Positions 10,332 through 19,660 of a stretch of DNA of 64,000 bases are shown piece after piece. The position numbers and the translations under genes are program-made. The stretch lies in assembly GCF_001570565.1 (NCBI RefSeq), contig NZ_BBXE01000023.1, positions 124,001 through 188,000 of the forward strand, written 5' to 3'. Position 1 is the first letter of the stretch; each line of letters begins with the position of its first letter. The notes below the pieces were generated by a model that was given only the letters and a program-made list of their open reading frames with translations, had not been told where the DNA came from and searched no databases. Source of the DNA: Herbidospora yilanensis (lineage in GTDB: Bacteria > Actinomycetota > Actinomycetes > Streptosporangiales > Streptosporangiaceae).

Positions 10332-11431
10332 CGTCCGGGGATGACCAGGATGCGGTCGTCGCCGTTCTTCGGGTCGCCGCGGCCGTCGCGGTTGCTCGTG
10401 CCGACCCACAACGAGCCGTCGGGCGCCGTCGCGACCGACCGCAGGCGGCCGAACTCGCCCTCGTAGAGCGCCTCCGGGCGGCCCGCCGCCCCGTCTTGGG
10501 TCACCGGGACCTTCCACAGCCGCTCGCCCCGCAGCGCCGCCGCCCACACCGCGTGGTCGGCGTAGGCCAGGCCCGAGGGGGACGCCTCGTCGGTCGACCA
10601 CGTCACCAGCGGGTTGACGAAACGGTCGTCGGCGGCGACGCCCTCGACCTCCGGCCAGCCGTAGTTGCCGCCCGCCCGGATCAGGTTGAGCTCGTCGAAG
10701 GTGTTCTGGCCGAACTCGGTGGCGTACATGTTGCCGCTCTCGTCCCAGGCCAGGCCCTGGACGTTGCGGTGGCCCATGCTCCAGACGAGGGTGCCGAACG
10801 GGTTCTCGGGGGCCGGGTCGCCGTCGACCGTCATGCGGAGGATCTTCCCGGCGAGGGAGTCGCGGTCCTGGGACAACCCCCGATCGCCGATCTCGCCGGT
10901 GGAGGCGTACAGGAAACCGTCGGGGCCGAAGGCCAGCCGGCCGCCGTTGTGGTTGCCGCCCTTGGGGATGCCGGTCACGATCGGCTCGGGGTCGGACAGG
11001 GCGCCGTCGTAGCGGTAGCGGACGATGCGGTTGTCCTGGGCCGAGGTGAAGTAGACGAAGATCTGCCTGTCGCGCTCGTACTCGGGGGAGACCGCGAGGC
11101 CCAAAAGGCCGCCTTCTCCCGACGCGGCCACCCCGGCCACGGTGCCGACCTCGGTCTTCCGGCCCGACGGGGCCACCTGGACGATCTGGCCCGAGTCGCG
11201 CTCGGTCACCAGCGCCTCGCCGGTGGGCAGGAACGCGATGGCCCACGGCACCTCCAGGCCCTCGGCCAGCGTGCGCGGACCGTCCGCGGGAGCGGAGGTC
11301 TCCGACGCCGTCGCGGCCAGCGGGGTCGGCGTCACGCCCGTGCCCACTCCGGTCTCCGCCGTGCAGGCGGCGGTGCAGCCCACCGTCAGTGCCGCCGCCA
11401 GCGTGAGCAGCCCGGTCCGGCCTACGCGCAT
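10328..11431 (-). CDS. PQQ-dependent sugar dehydrogenase (GSDH family), secreted
   Basis: 367 residues. The signal sequence ends in a Cys-containing stretch (LTVGCTAAC), so it may be a lipoprotein, although the lipobox is not canonical. Mature motifs fit the glucose/sorbosone dehydrogenase beta-propeller: LEVPWAIAFLPTGEALVTERDSG, GEGGLLGLAVSP, GGNHNGGRLAFGPDG, GEIGDRGLSQD, NPFGTLVWSMGHRNVQGLAWD, and E(F)GQNTFDELNLI. These include the His and Arg residues that bind PQQ or substrate in characterised members. Many actinobacterial homologues have no proven substrate. Convergent with the VanW gene, stops overlapping in CTAA. Confidence 0.85.
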   Translation of the reverse strand: MRVGRTGLLTLAAALTVGCTAACTAETGVGTGVTPTPLAATASETSAPADGPRTLAEGLEVPWAIAFLPTGEALVTERDSGQIVQVAPSGRKTEVGTVAGVAASGEGGLLGLAVSPEYERDRQIFVYFTSAQDNRIVRYRYDGALSDPEPIVTGIPKGGNHNGGRLAFGPDGFLYASTGEIGDRGLSQDRDSLAGKILRMTVDGDPAPENPFGTLVWSMGHRNVQGLAWDESGNMYATEFGQNTFDELNLIRAGGNYGWPEVEGVAADDRFVNPLVTWSTDEASPSGLAYADHAVWAAALRGERLWKVPVTQDGAAGRPEALYEGEFGRLRSVATAPDGSLWVGTSNRDGRGDPKNGDDRILVIPGR

Positions 11432-11471
11432 CAGTTACACCCTTCTGTACCGGTCATTAGGGTTGTCCCCT

Positions 11472-12383
11472 GTGAAGATCTGGGTGGCCCCGCAGGCCGA
11501 GTCCGCTGTCCCGACTGACCTGGCCGACGTCGAATACACGCTCTTCGACGGGCGCGACCATCCCGAGCCGCCCGGGGCCGAGGACGTCGAGGTGTGGGTT
11601 CCCCCGCTCATCCCGGTGCCGGACATCTCGGAGCTGCTGTCGCGGATGACACGTTTGCGCCTCATCCAGACGGTTACCGCCGGGGTCGAACCCTACCTGC
11701 CTCACGTCCCCGATGGTGTGTTGCTGTGCAACGCCAGGGGCGTGCACGACGCCGGAACCGCCGAGTGGGCGGTCGGCGCGATGATCGCGATGCAGCGCGA
11801 GTTCCCCCTGTTCGTGCGCGCCCAGGAACAGGGCCGCTGGGCCTATCGGCACACGGGTGTGCTGGCCGACTCCACCGTGCTCATTCTCGGGTACGGCTCC
11901 ATCGGCGCCGCCCTCGAACGACGGCTGGCCGGGTTCGAGGTCGACGTGATCAGAGTCGCCAGGAGCGCCCGCGACGGCGTCCACGCCGAATCGGAACTGC
12001 CCGACCTGCTGCCCCGGGCCGACGTCGTGGTGCTGCTGGTGCCGGCCACGGCCGGCACCAAGGGCATGGTCGACGCCGCGTTCCTGGCCCGGATGAAGGA
12101 CGGCGCCCTGCTCGTCAACGCCGCCCGCGGGCCCGTGGTCGACACCGGAGCGCTGCTGGCCGAGCTCGAATCGGGCCGGCTGCGGGCGGCGCTCGACGTC
12201 ACCGACCCCGAGCCGCTGCCCGAAGGGCATGCGCTCTGGAAGGCGCCCCACCTGTTCATCACCCCTCACGTCGCGGGCAGCACCCCCGCCTCGACCAGGC
12301 GCGCACTCGTCTATGTCGAGGCACAGCTGCGAAGGCTGCACGACGGCCGTCCGCTGACCAATATCATCAGCGGGGGCTACTGA
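11472..12383 (+). CDS. D-isomer-specific 2-hydroxyacid dehydrogenase
   Basis: 303 residues from GTG 11472 (VKIWVAPQ). The Rossmann motif is GYGSIG (about 137-142). The catalytic Arg is in NAARGPVVD, the Glu in DVTDPEPLPEG and the His in ITPHVAGS, so the enzyme looks active. It should interconvert a 2-oxoacid and a D-2-hydroxyacid with NAD(P)H. The substrate cannot be told; it is shorter than SerA and lacks an ACT domain. It starts 40 bp from the divergent sugar dehydrogenase, and the first codons may be nearly leaderless. Confidence 0.85.
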   Translation: MKIWVAPQAESAVPTDLADVEYTLFDGRDHPEPPGAEDVEVWVPPLIPVPDISELLSRMTRLRLIQTVTAGVEPYLPHVPDGVLLCNARGVHDAGTAEWAVGAMIAMQREFPLFVRAQEQGRWAYRHTGVLADSTVLILGYGSIGAALERRLAGFEVDVIRVARSARDGVHAESELPDLLPRADVVVLLVPATAGTKGMVDAAFLARMKDGALLVNAARGPVVDTGALLAELESGRLRAALDVTDPEPLPEGHALWKAPHLFITPHVAGSTPASTRRALVYVEAQLRRLHDGRPLTNIISGGY

Positions 12384-12533
12384 ATCTGGTTCCGGACCGT
12401 AGCGAGGCCGTGACCTCGGGTCCGTACCGTGAATTCCTGTTTATCAGATCGGTGACGACTGGGCCGATGTCTCCATCAGGGGCGGCACCGGCGCGCAAAC
12501 TGACGATGTGACCGGAAGTAAAGGGCGACGAGC

Positions 12534-15203
12534 GTGAACGGCACGCGTGACCCCAGGGTCTCGCTCATCGCCGCTGCCGGGCTCGGCGCGGCGGTCATCG
12601 CCGCTGCCCTGATAGCGGGGGGATCGGCCTCCGCGGTGACGGCGGTGGCGGGCCTGGTGACCGGCCTGCTGGCGGCGGTCTCCCTCGTGGTGGCCTCGGG
12701 CCGCGTCATCTCGGGCGAGCGCGACACGGGCGACAGCGCGAGCGACCGCCGAGAGGCCGTGGGCTGGCGCTGGCTGGCCGGCGGCGCGCTCACCTGGCTG
12801 GCCGGGATCGGCGTGCGGCCGGTGGCCGAGGGCACCGCCTTCGTGCTCACCTTCGCCGACCTGATGCTGCTGGTCGGGGCGCTGCTGCTGATGATCGGCT
12901 GCTGGCTGACCTCGTTGCCGCCGCCGCAGAGCCGCGGCCTGTTCCGCCAGATCAGCGACGGTTACCTGTCGGCCGCCTCCCTGTTCGCGATCACTTGGGC
13001 GCTGCTGCTCGCGCCGATGTTCGCCAAGGCCGAGGAGCCGGGCGCCTTCTACACGACCCTCGCGCTGCCGCTGCTGTGCCTGCTGGCGACCTGCGCGGCG
13101 GCCCCGTTCGTCGCGGTCTCCCGGGCGGCCAACCGGGCGGTCGGACTGGCCGGGCTCGGGGTGTTGTCCGCGGTCACGGTGGCCGAACTGGCCACCGCCG
13201 TCTCCCGCCTCAACGGCGTCGACCCGGTGATCCCGGCCGGGCTGGTCGCCCCCCTGGGATTCCTCGCCCTGGCCGTCGCTCCGTGGATCGAGGAGGCCGG
13301 ACGCCGCCGGGTGCCCTCGGATCAGCGCAACGCCGCCACGCCTCCCGTGGTGGTCACCGTCACCCCCTACGCGCTCGTGCTCGCGGCCGTGGCCGTGGTG
13401 GCCGTCAAGGCCGTCGGCGCCACCGGCGACGTGCTGATGCCGGTCGTCACCGTGTCGGCCGTGGCCGTGTTGCTGGCCCGGCTGCTGATCGTGATGTTGT
13501 CGGCCGACGGCATGCGGCGGCAGATGGTCGTGAGCGAGCGGCAGCTCCGGCAACTGGCCGAGAACACCGGCGACGTCGTGCTGATGGTCGACCTCGAAGG
13601 GGTCGTACAGGAGATCAGCGACGGCGTCGAGACCACCTACGGCTACCCGCCCGCGAGCCTGCTCGGCCAGCCGATCGTCGACTACGTCCACCCTGAGGAC
13701 GTGCCCGTCATCCAGGCGCTGCTGCGCCAGCTCGCCGAAGACGACGGCAACATCGAGCGCTACGGCACCTGCCGGCTGGCCTGCCGGGTCCGCGCCGCCG
13801 ACGGCACCTGGCGGCCCACCGAGTCGGTGGCGACCCGCGACGTCCGCCGCGAAGACCTGATCCTGGTGACCACCCGCGACGTCTCCGACCAGGTGGCGCT
13901 ACGCAACCAGGTCACCCACCTGACCTTCCACGACGGCGTGACCGGGCTGCCCAACCGGGCCTACTTCGAGGAGCGCACCCGCGAGGTGCTCGCCCGCTCG
14001 GCCGGCACCGCCGTGATCTTCCTCGACCTCGACGGCTTCACCGGCGTCAACGACTCCGTCGGCCACGCCAGCGGCGACTACCTGCTCGGCCAGGCCGCCC
14101 GGCGGCTGCGCCAGGCCCTGCGGGCCGACGACACGCTCGCCCGGTGGGGCGGCGACGAGTTCGCCGTGCTACTGGAGGCCGGGGCCGACGCGCAGATGGT
14201 CGTCGACCTGGCCGAACGCCTGGTCCGGGCGGTCTCCCAGGAGCCCTTCCGGGTCGCCGACCGCGACATCGCGCTGACCGCGTCCGTCGGGGTGGCCTTC
14301 ACCGAAGACGACACCTCGGCGGCCGACCTGCTGCGCAACGCCGACGTGGCCATGGCGCGGGCCAAGGGCCTGGGCGGACGCCGGGTCGAGGTCTTCGCCG
14401 CCCACATGCACGCCGAGGCCGTACGCCGGCTCGAAACCGCCGCCGACCTCCAGCGGGCCCTGCTCGACCAGCAGTTCGCGATCGAATACCAGCCCGTGGT
14501 CGACCTGGCCACCTCCCGCGTCACCGCCGTCGAGGCGCTGGTGCGCTGGTGCCGGGGGAGCGGCGTGTTCACCCCGCCCGAGCAGTTCCTCGGCACGGCC
14601 GAGGACACCGGCCTGATCGTGCCGCTGAGCGAGTGGATACTGCGCGAGGCCTGCCGCGAGGTCGCCGAATGGCGCGCGGCCAACTGGGACATCGGCCTGT
14701 CGGTCAACCTGTCGAAGCGCCAGATCATGGCGGCCGGCTTCGTCGAGACGGTGTCGGAGGCCCTGACCGACAGCGGCCTGCCCCCCAGCGCCCTCACCCT
14801 CGAAGTGATCGAGGAGATGCTGGTGGAAGACGCCGAAGACACCATCGGCAAATTGTCCGACCTCCGCGCGCTGGGCGTCCGTTTGGCGATCGACGACTTC
14901 GGCACCGGCTACGCCTCGCTGGCGCTGCTCCGGCAGCTCCCCGTCGACATCATCAAGATCGACCCCTCGTTCGTCAGCGGCCTGGGCCGCGACGAGACCC
15001 TCAGCCTCCTGACCCGCACGATCGTGCGCCTCGGGCACGACCTCGGCCTGATCGTGGTGGCCGAGGGCATCGAGCGCCCCGAGCAACTCGACCTGCTGCG
15101 CGAGATGGGCTGCAGCCGCGGCCAGGGCTACCTGGTCGGCCGCCCGATGGCCGCCCAGGGAGTGAGCTCCCTCATCCGCACCAGCCTGACGGCCTCGGCC
15201 TGA
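12534..15203 (+). CDS. Membrane PAS-GGDEF-EAL cyclic-di-GMP protein
   Basis: 889 residues from GTG 12534. Residues 1 to about 325 hold roughly ten hydrophobic segments. A PAS domain follows (LRQLAENTGDVVLMVDLEGV to the ATRDVRRED region, about 335-440). The GGDEF domain has intact WGGDEF near 539, preceded by I-site RADD. The EAL domain has VEALVRW near 665, SVNLSK, LEVIEEM, DDFGTGYASL, IIKIDPSF, AEGIERPEQ and GQGYLVGRPM. All key residues of both domains are present. Its position just before ilvB matches S. coelicolor SCO5511 (from memory). The membrane/PAS input suggests a sensed signal, unknown. Confidence 0.88.
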   Translation: MNGTRDPRVSLIAAAGLGAAVIAAALIAGGSASAVTAVAGLVTGLLAAVSLVVASGRVISGERDTGDSASDRREAVGWRWLAGGALTWLAGIGVRPVAEGTAFVLTFADLMLLVGALLLMIGCWLTSLPPPQSRGLFRQISDGYLSAASLFAITWALLLAPMFAKAEEPGAFYTTLALPLLCLLATCAAAPFVAVSRAANRAVGLAGLGVLSAVTVAELATAVSRLNGVDPVIPAGLVAPLGFLALAVAPWIEEAGRRRVPSDQRNAATPPVVVTVTPYALVLAAVAVVAVKAVGATGDVLMPVVTVSAVAVLLARLLIVMLSADGMRRQMVVSERQLRQLAENTGDVVLMVDLEGVVQEISDGVETTYGYPPASLLGQPIVDYVHPEDVPVIQALLRQLAEDDGNIERYGTCRLACRVRAADGTWRPTESVATRDVRREDLILVTTRDVSDQVALRNQVTHLTFHDGVTGLPNRAYFEERTREVLARSAGTAVIFLDLDGFTGVNDSVGHASGDYLLGQAARRLRQALRADDTLARWGGDEFAVLLEAGADAQMVVDLAERLVRAVSQEPFRVADRDIALTASVGVAFTEDDTSAADLLRNADVAMARAKGLGGRRVEVFAAHMHAEAVRRLETAADLQRALLDQQFAIEYQPVVDLATSRVTAVEALVRWCRGSGVFTPPEQFLGTAEDTGLIVPLSEWILREACREVAEWRAANWDIGLSVNLSKRQIMAAGFVETVSEALTDSGLPPSALTLEVIEEMLVEDAEDTIGKLSDLRALGVRLAIDDFGTGYASLALLRQLPVDIIKIDPSFVSGLGRDETLSLLTRTIVRLGHDLGLIVVAEGIERPEQLDLLREMGCSRGQGYLVGRPMAAQGVSSLIRTSLTASA

Positions 15204-15244
15204 CCCGGCCTGTCTCATTTCCTGAGACGTCCGTCCCACCGGAT

Positions 15245-15274
15245 TTGACGACTGCCCGTTTCATCGGACAAGGT
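15245..15274 (+). promoter_or_regulatory. Probable promoter of the ilvB leader
   Basis: TTGACG (15245-15250), an 18-bp spacer, then CAAGGT (15269-15274). This spacing would place the transcript start at or next to ATG 15281, giving a leaderless leader-peptide mRNA, a common arrangement in actinobacteria. Confidence 0.5.
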
Positions 15275-15280
15275 GGTTCC

Positions 15281-15328
15281 ATGCATCGCGGTGGGATCCT
15301 CCTCGTAGTACTTCGCAGGCGCGCCTGA
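15281..15328 (+). CDS. Branched-chain leader peptide of the ilvBNC operon
   Basis: Sixteen-codon ORF encoding [15 protein letters not shown] and TGA. The run Ile-Leu-Leu-Val-Val-Leu is what a transcription-attenuation leader needs: ribosome stalling at these codons would report shortage of charged tRNA-Ile/Leu/Val. The last codons AGG CGC GCC lie in a 12-bp palindrome (CAGGCGCGCCTG) that can also pair with GCGCGCGCC at 15345-15353. A U-tailed terminator follows before ilvB. The cimA leader (28812) has the same design and the same AGG CGC GCC codons. Confidence 0.82.
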   Translation: MHRGGILLVVLRRRA

Positions 15329-15353
15329 CGAAGTCCGAAGTCCTGCGCGCGCC

Positions 15354-15389
15354 GCCCCAGTCCCGCTTCAGCGGATGGGGCATTTTTTA
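15354..15389 (+). terminator. Attenuator terminator in the ilvB leader
   Basis: Stem GCCCCA (15354-15359) with TGGGGC (15376-15381), an inner stem TCCCGC/GCGGA with a bulge and TTCA loop, then ATTTTTT. It lies 40 bp before ilvB and 26 bp after the leader stop, where it can switch expression of ilvBNC. Confidence 0.85.
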
Positions 15390-15428
15390 TGCCGGAACAC
15401 GCCCAGCTCAGCCTCAAGGAACGAGCCG

Positions 15429-17165
15429 ATGACCGAACAGATGACAGGTGCTCAGGCCCTCGTGCGGGCCCTGGAGCAGGTCGGGGTCGACACCGTGTTC
15501 GGGATCCCCGGCGGTGCGATCCTCCCCGCCTACGATCCCCTTTACGACTCCAAGAAGGTCCGGCACGTGCTCGTGCGTCACGAGCAGGGCGCCGGGCACG
15601 CCGCCGAGGGATACGCCCAGGCCACCGGCCGGGTCGGGGTCTGCATGGCGACCTCGGGTCCCGGCGCCACCAACCTGGTGACCCCCATCGCCGACGCCTA
15701 CATGGACTCGGTGCCGATCGTGGCGATCACCGGCCAGGTCGCGTCGGCCGCCATCGGCACCGACGCCTTCCAGGAGGCCGACATCTCCGGCATCACGATG
15801 CCGATCACCAAGCACAACTTCCTCGTCACCGACGCCGCCGACATCCCCCGCACGATCGTCGAGGCCTTCCACATCGCGGCGAGCGGGCGCCCCGGCCCCG
15901 TCCTCGTCGACATCTCCAAGGACGCGCTCCAGGCGACCACCACGTTCACCTGGCCCGTCCAGATGCAGCTTCCGGGCTACCGCCCGGTCACCCGCCCGCA
16001 TTCCAAGCAGATCAGGGAGGCGGCCCGGCTCATCGCCGAGTCCAAGCGCCCGGTCCTGTACGTCGGCGGAGGCGTCCACAAGGCGCAGGCGTCGGCGGAG
16101 CTGTTCGAACTGGCCGAACTGACCGGCATCCCGGTCATCACGACCCTGATGGCCCGGGGCACCTTCCCCGACAGCCACCGGCAGCACCTCGGAATGCCCG
16201 GCATGCACGGCACGGTCGCGGCGGTCGGCGCGCTCCAGCGCACTGATCTGATCATCGCGCTGGGCGCCCGCTTCGACGACCGCGTCACCGGCCGGCTCGA
16301 CACCTTCGCCCCGTACGCGAAGGTCGTCCACGCCGACATCGACCCGGCCGAGATCTCCAAGAACCGCCACGCCGACGTGCCGATCGTCGGTGACTGCAAG
16401 GAGGTCATCGCCGACCTGGTCACGGCGATCAAGGCCGGTTCCGCCCGGGGCGACTACACCGAATGGTGGCGCCACCTCGACGCCTACCGCGAGACCTACG
16501 CCCTCGGCTACGAGACCTACGAGGACGGCTCGCTCGCGCCGCAGTACATCATGGAGCGCATCGGCGCCCTGGTCGGGCCCGACGCCATCTACACCGCGGG
16601 CGTCGGCCAGCACCAGATGTGGGCCTCGCAGTTCATCGGCTACGAGAACCCGGGCTCGTTCATCAACTCCGGCGGCGCGGGCACGATGGGCTTCGCCGTC
16701 CCGGCCGCGATGGGCGCCAAGATGGGCCGTCCCGACAAGGACGTGTGGGCCATCGACGGCGACGGCTGCTTCCAGATGACCAACCAGGAGCTCGCGACCT
16801 GCGCGCTCGAAGGCGTCCCGATCAAGGTCGCGGTCATCAACAACGGCAACCTCGGCATGGTGCGCCAGTGGCAGACGCTCTTCTACGAGGAGCGCTACAG
16901 CAACACCGACCTGCAGTCGGCCCGCCGCATCCCCGACTTCGTCAAGCTGGCCGAGGCCTACGGCTGCGTCGGCCTGCGTTGCGAACGGCCGGAAGACGTC
17001 GACGACACCATCCGCAAGGCGATGGAGATCACCGACATGCCCGTCGTGATCGACTTCGTGGTGCACCAGGACGCCATGGTCTGGCCGATGGTCGCCGCCG
17101 GCACCAGCAACGACGACATCAAGTACGCCCGTGACATGGCGCCGAAGTGGGAGCACGAAGACTGA
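15429..17165 (+). CDS. ilvB: Acetolactate synthase large subunit
   Basis: 578 residues from ATG 15429 (AAGGA site upstream). This thiamin-diphosphate enzyme makes 2-acetolactate or 2-aceto-2-hydroxybutyrate, the first common step to Val, Leu and Ile. It shows [13 protein letters not shown], the activating Glu in [15 protein letters not shown], and the diphosphate-binding stretch [12 protein letters not shown] ending in [12 protein letters not shown]. It overlaps the regulatory subunit gene by one base (TGATG) and lies behind the attenuator. Confidence 0.97.
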   Translation: MTEQMTGAQALVRALEQVGVDTVFGIPGGAILPAYDPLYDSKKVRHVLVRHEQGAGHAAEGYAQATGRVGVCMATSGPGATNLVTPIADAYMDSVPIVAITGQVASAAIGTDAFQEADISGITMPITKHNFLVTDAADIPRTIVEAFHIAASGRPGPVLVDISKDALQATTTFTWPVQMQLPGYRPVTRPHSKQIREAARLIAESKRPVLYVGGGVHKAQASAELFELAELTGIPVITTLMARGTFPDSHRQHLGMPGMHGTVAAVGALQRTDLIIALGARFDDRVTGRLDTFAPYAKVVHADIDPAEISKNRHADVPIVGDCKEVIADLVTAIKAGSARGDYTEWWRHLDAYRETYALGYETYEDGSLAPQYIMERIGALVGPDAIYTAGVGQHQMWASQFIGYENPGSFINSGGAGTMGFAVPAAMGAKMGRPDKDVWAIDGDGCFQMTNQELATCALEGVPIKVAVINNGNLGMVRQWQTLFYEERYSNTDLQSARRIPDFVKLAEAYGCVGLRCERPEDVDDTIRKAMEITDMPVVIDFVVHQDAMVWPMVAAGTSNDDIKYARDMAPKWEHED

Positions 17166-17689
17166 TGAGCAGGCACACCCTGTCCGTTCTGGTCGAGAAC
17201 AAGCCTGGCGTGCTCGCCCGGGTCTCGGCCCTGTTCAGCCGCCGCGGATTCAACATCGACTCGCTCGCGGTCGGTCCGACGGAACACGCCGACGTCTCCC
17301 GCATGACGATCGTCGTCAACGTCGAGGACCTGCCGCTGGAGCAGGTCACCAAGCAGCTCAACAAGCTGGTGAACGTCCTCAAGATCGTCGAGCTCGACAC
17401 CGCCCAGTCGGTGCAGCGCGAACTCATGCTGATCAAGGTGCGGGCCGACGCCGACTCGCGCAGCCACGTCCTGGAACTGGTCAACCTGTTCCGGGCGCGC
17501 TGCGTCGACGTCGCCCCCGACGCGGTCACCATCGAGGTCACCGGTACGGTCGACAAGCTGGAGGCGTTCGTGCGCGTCCTTGAGCCGTTCGGCATCAAGG
17601 AACTCGTGCAGTCGGGCATGGTGGCCATCGGCCGCGGTGCCCGGTCGATCACCGACCGCTCGCTCCGGGCCCTGGACCGGACCGCTTAA
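17165..17689 (+). CDS. ilvN: Acetolactate synthase small (regulatory) subunit
   Basis: 174 residues. The N-terminal ACT domain ([31 protein letters not shown]) binds valine in this family and confers feedback inhibition; the C-terminal half is the ALS_ss_C domain. The start overlaps the ilvB stop, indicating coupled, stoichiometric synthesis. Full length for an actinobacterial IlvN/IlvH. Confidence 0.96.
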   Translation: MSRHTLSVLVENKPGVLARVSALFSRRGFNIDSLAVGPTEHADVSRMTIVVNVEDLPLEQVTKQLNKLVNVLKIVELDTAQSVQRELMLIKVRADADSRSHVLELVNLFRARCVDVAPDAVTIEVTGTVDKLEAFVRVLEPFGIKELVQSGMVAIGRGARSITDRSLRALDRTA

Positions 17690-17712
17690 GAAACCCTGAA
17701 AGGTTTATCGAA

Positions 17713-18711
17713 GTGACTGAGATCTACTACGACAACGACGCCGACCTGTCGATCATCCAGGGCCGCCACGTCGCCGTCCTGGGCTACGGCAGCCAGGGCC
17801 ACGCGCACGCCCTGAGCCTGCGCGACTCCGGCGTCGACGTCCGCGTCGGACTCCCCGAGGGCTCCAAGAGCCGGGAGAAGGTCGAGGCCGACGGCCTGCG
17901 GGTGCTCAACCCGTCCGAAGCGGTCGAAGAGGCCGACCTGACCATGATCCTCGCGCCCGACCACATCCAGCGCCACCTCTACGCCGAGCACGTCGCGCCG
18001 AACCTGGTCGAGGGCGACGCCCTCTTCTTCGGCCACGGCCTCAACATCCGCTACGGCCTCATCGAGGCCCCCGAGGGCGTCGACGTCGCCATGGTCGCCC
18101 CGAAGGGCCCGGGCCACCTGGTCCGCCGCCAGTTCGCGGCCGGCCGCGGCGTGCCCTGCCTGGTAGCCGTCGAGAAGGACGCCACCGGCAACGCTTGGCC
18201 GCTCGTGTTGTCGTACGCGAAGGGCATCGGCGGCACCCGCGCCGGCGCGCTCAAGACCACCTTCACCGAGGAGACCGAGACCGACCTGTTCGGCGAGCAG
18301 GCCGTGCTCTGCGGCGGCGTGTCCGAGCTCATCAAGGCGGGCTTCGAGACCCTGATCGAGGCCGGCTACCAGCCGGAGGTCGCCTACTTCGAGTGCCTCC
18401 ACGAGATGAAGCTGATCGTCGACCTCATGTACGAGGGCGGCATCCACAAGATGTACTGGTCGGTCTCCGACACCGCCGAGTACGGCGGCTACAGCCGCGG
18501 CCCGCGCCTCATCAACGACGAGACCAAGAAGGAGATGCGCCGCATCCTCGACGAGGTCCAGTCGGGCGAGTTCGCGCGTGAGCTCGTGGCCGAGTTCGAC
18601 GGCGGCCAGAAGCGCTTCCAGCAGTACCGCGACGAACTGGCCGAGCACCCGATCGAGAAGACCGGCGCCAAGCTCCGCCCGATGATGTCCTGGCTCCAGA
18701 ACCAGGCCTGA
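17713..18711 (+). CDS. ilvC: Ketol-acid reductoisomerase (class I)
   Basis: 332 residues from GTG 17713, the short class I form. It isomerises and reduces acetohydroxy acids with NAD(P)H and Mg2+. The N-terminal Rossmann motif is [18 protein letters not shown]; the C-terminal knotted helical domain has [19 protein letters not shown], and the metal-binding [17 protein letters not shown] and SDTAEYGGY. Third gene of ilvBNC, 23 bp after ilvN, ended by a strong hairpin. Confidence 0.97.
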   Translation: MTEIYYDNDADLSIIQGRHVAVLGYGSQGHAHALSLRDSGVDVRVGLPEGSKSREKVEADGLRVLNPSEAVEEADLTMILAPDHIQRHLYAEHVAPNLVEGDALFFGHGLNIRYGLIEAPEGVDVAMVAPKGPGHLVRRQFAAGRGVPCLVAVEKDATGNAWPLVLSYAKGIGGTRAGALKTTFTEETETDLFGEQAVLCGGVSELIKAGFETLIEAGYQPEVAYFECLHEMKLIVDLMYEGGIHKMYWSVSDTAEYGGYSRGPRLINDETKKEMRRILDEVQSGEFARELVAEFDGGQKRFQQYRDELAEHPIEKTGAKLRPMMSWLQNQA

Positions 18712-18718
18712 GCCGATC

Positions 18719-18770
18719 ACGGCCCCCTTCTCCTCCGAGGACGTCTTCGGGATGAAGGGGGCCGTTCTGC
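18719..18770 (+). terminator. Terminator after ilvC
   Basis: Perfect 12-bp stem ACGGCCCCCTTC (18719-18730) with GAAGGGGGCCGT (18754-18765), a 23-nt loop, and TCTGCTTTCTC downstream. Confidence 0.75.
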
Positions 18771-18822
18771 TTTCTCGCCGCGCGGAACCTCTCGCCGTCC
18801 ATGGTGAAAAGCTCGATTCTCC

Positions 18823-18850
18823 GTTACGGCTCCGCCTGGCCGGCCATATG
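18823..18850 (+). repeat. Short fragment (copy D) of the dispersed GC-rich repeat
   Basis: CTCCGTTACGGCTCCGCC repeats the first part of copies A to C (7959, 35911, 61509 reversed). It again lies just 3' of a conserved operon terminator. Only about 20 bp match, so it may be a remnant. Confidence 0.4.
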
Positions 18851-18892
18851 GGCGACTCTGGCCTCATCACCCGCCGAGCCGAAGGAGGACCG

Positions 18893-19123
18893 GTGAGCAC
18901 GTATCACGTGGCGGCGCAGAAGTGCGGGACCTGGTGGGCGCTGACGGTGGAGGGGCCCGGGCTGTCCCGGCCCGCGCACACTCAGGTCCATCGGCTCGAC
19001 GAGGCCGAGGACATGGTGCGTGACCTGCTGGCTTTGTCGGCCCTGCCGGGTTCCGGCGACGTCATCGTGGCAGTGCCCCCGGACTCAAGGCCAGACCCAG
19101 CCGACCGGAACCGGTTCCCGTAA
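18893..19123 (+). CDS. HicB-like small protein
   Basis: 76 residues from GTG 18893 with a GAAGGAGG ribosome-binding site. The pattern YHVAAQKCGTWWALTVEG, then VHRLDEAEDMVRDLLAL, resembles the partial RNase-H-like fold of HicB antitoxins and their solitary actinobacterial relatives. No HicA toxin gene is next to it. The last 39 bp overlap the 3' end of the convergent Clp_N gene. Function not known. Confidence 0.6.
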   Translation: MSTYHVAAQKCGTWWALTVEGPGLSRPAHTQVHRLDEAEDMVRDLLALSALPGSGDVIVAVPPDSRPDPADRNRFP

Positions 19124-19546
19124 CACGTCGACGACCTGCCGTCGGAAGGCGGCCGGATCCGCCCCGAGGCGGGCAAGAAGATCCGCAGCTCCACCTGCGG
19201 CCTCCTCCGCCAATCCCAGCAGGAGGTGTTCGGTGCCGATGTACCGGTGGCCGAGGAGGTGGGCCTGACGCCGTGCTTGTTCCAGAACCGCAGTGATCCC
19301 GGTCGCCGTCGGCGGATCGTCGGCCCGGGGCGGGTGGGCCAGGTCTTGGGGACCGGCGCCGAGCTTGTGCAGGCACAGGACCGCGACCCCGTTTCCGTTC
19401 TTCAGCAGAGCGGCCATGAGGTGCTCGGGTGCCACCTGGGGAGCATGTGCGGCGACCGCCGCCTGATCGGCCAGTGCGAGCACTCTTTCGGCGTTGGTGG
19501 TGAGAAACCGCTCGACAGGCCCTCGCAGCACTCCGCGCGGGAACAT
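19085..19546 (-). CDS. Stand-alone Clp N-domain protein
   Basis: 153 residues from ATG 19546, preceded by GAGGAG. It has two Clp_N repeats like those at the N-terminus of Clp[31 protein letters not shown], then ITAVLEQARRQAHLLGHRYIGTEHLLLGLAEE. No AAA ATPase module follows, so it may act as an adaptor or decoy for Clp machinery, or as an unrelated binding protein. Its 3' end overlaps the convergent HicB-like gene by 39 bp. Confidence 0.75.
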   Translation of the reverse strand: MFPRGVLRGPVERFLTTNAERVLALADQAAVAAHAPQVAPEHLMAALLKNGNGVAVLCLHKLGAGPQDLAHPPRADDPPTATGITAVLEQARRQAHLLGHRYIGTEHLLLGLAEEAAGGAADLLARLGADPAAFRRQVVDVLREPVPVGWVWP

Positions 19547-19578
19547 GGGGACTCCTCTCGTAACGGTGGAAACCAGGA

Positions 19579-19613
19579 AAGCCCGGCTCCCTTGATCAGG
19601 AGAAGCCGGGCTT
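19579..19613 (-). terminator. Terminator after the FHA gene
   Basis: Ten-bp perfect stem AAGCCCGGCT/AGCCGGGCTT (19579-19588 with 19604-19613). Read on the minus strand it is followed by TCCTGGTTTCC. It separates the FHA gene from the Clp_N gene. Confidence 0.65.
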
Positions 19614-19660
19614 GTGTTCGACTGAGAGCGGACGAACCCGCCCGTGCGGAGCACGGGCGA

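Noticed and set aside
18893-19123. HicAB toxin-antitoxin module
   Set aside because: No HicA-like (GSH...) gene on either side; only the HicB-like fold is present.
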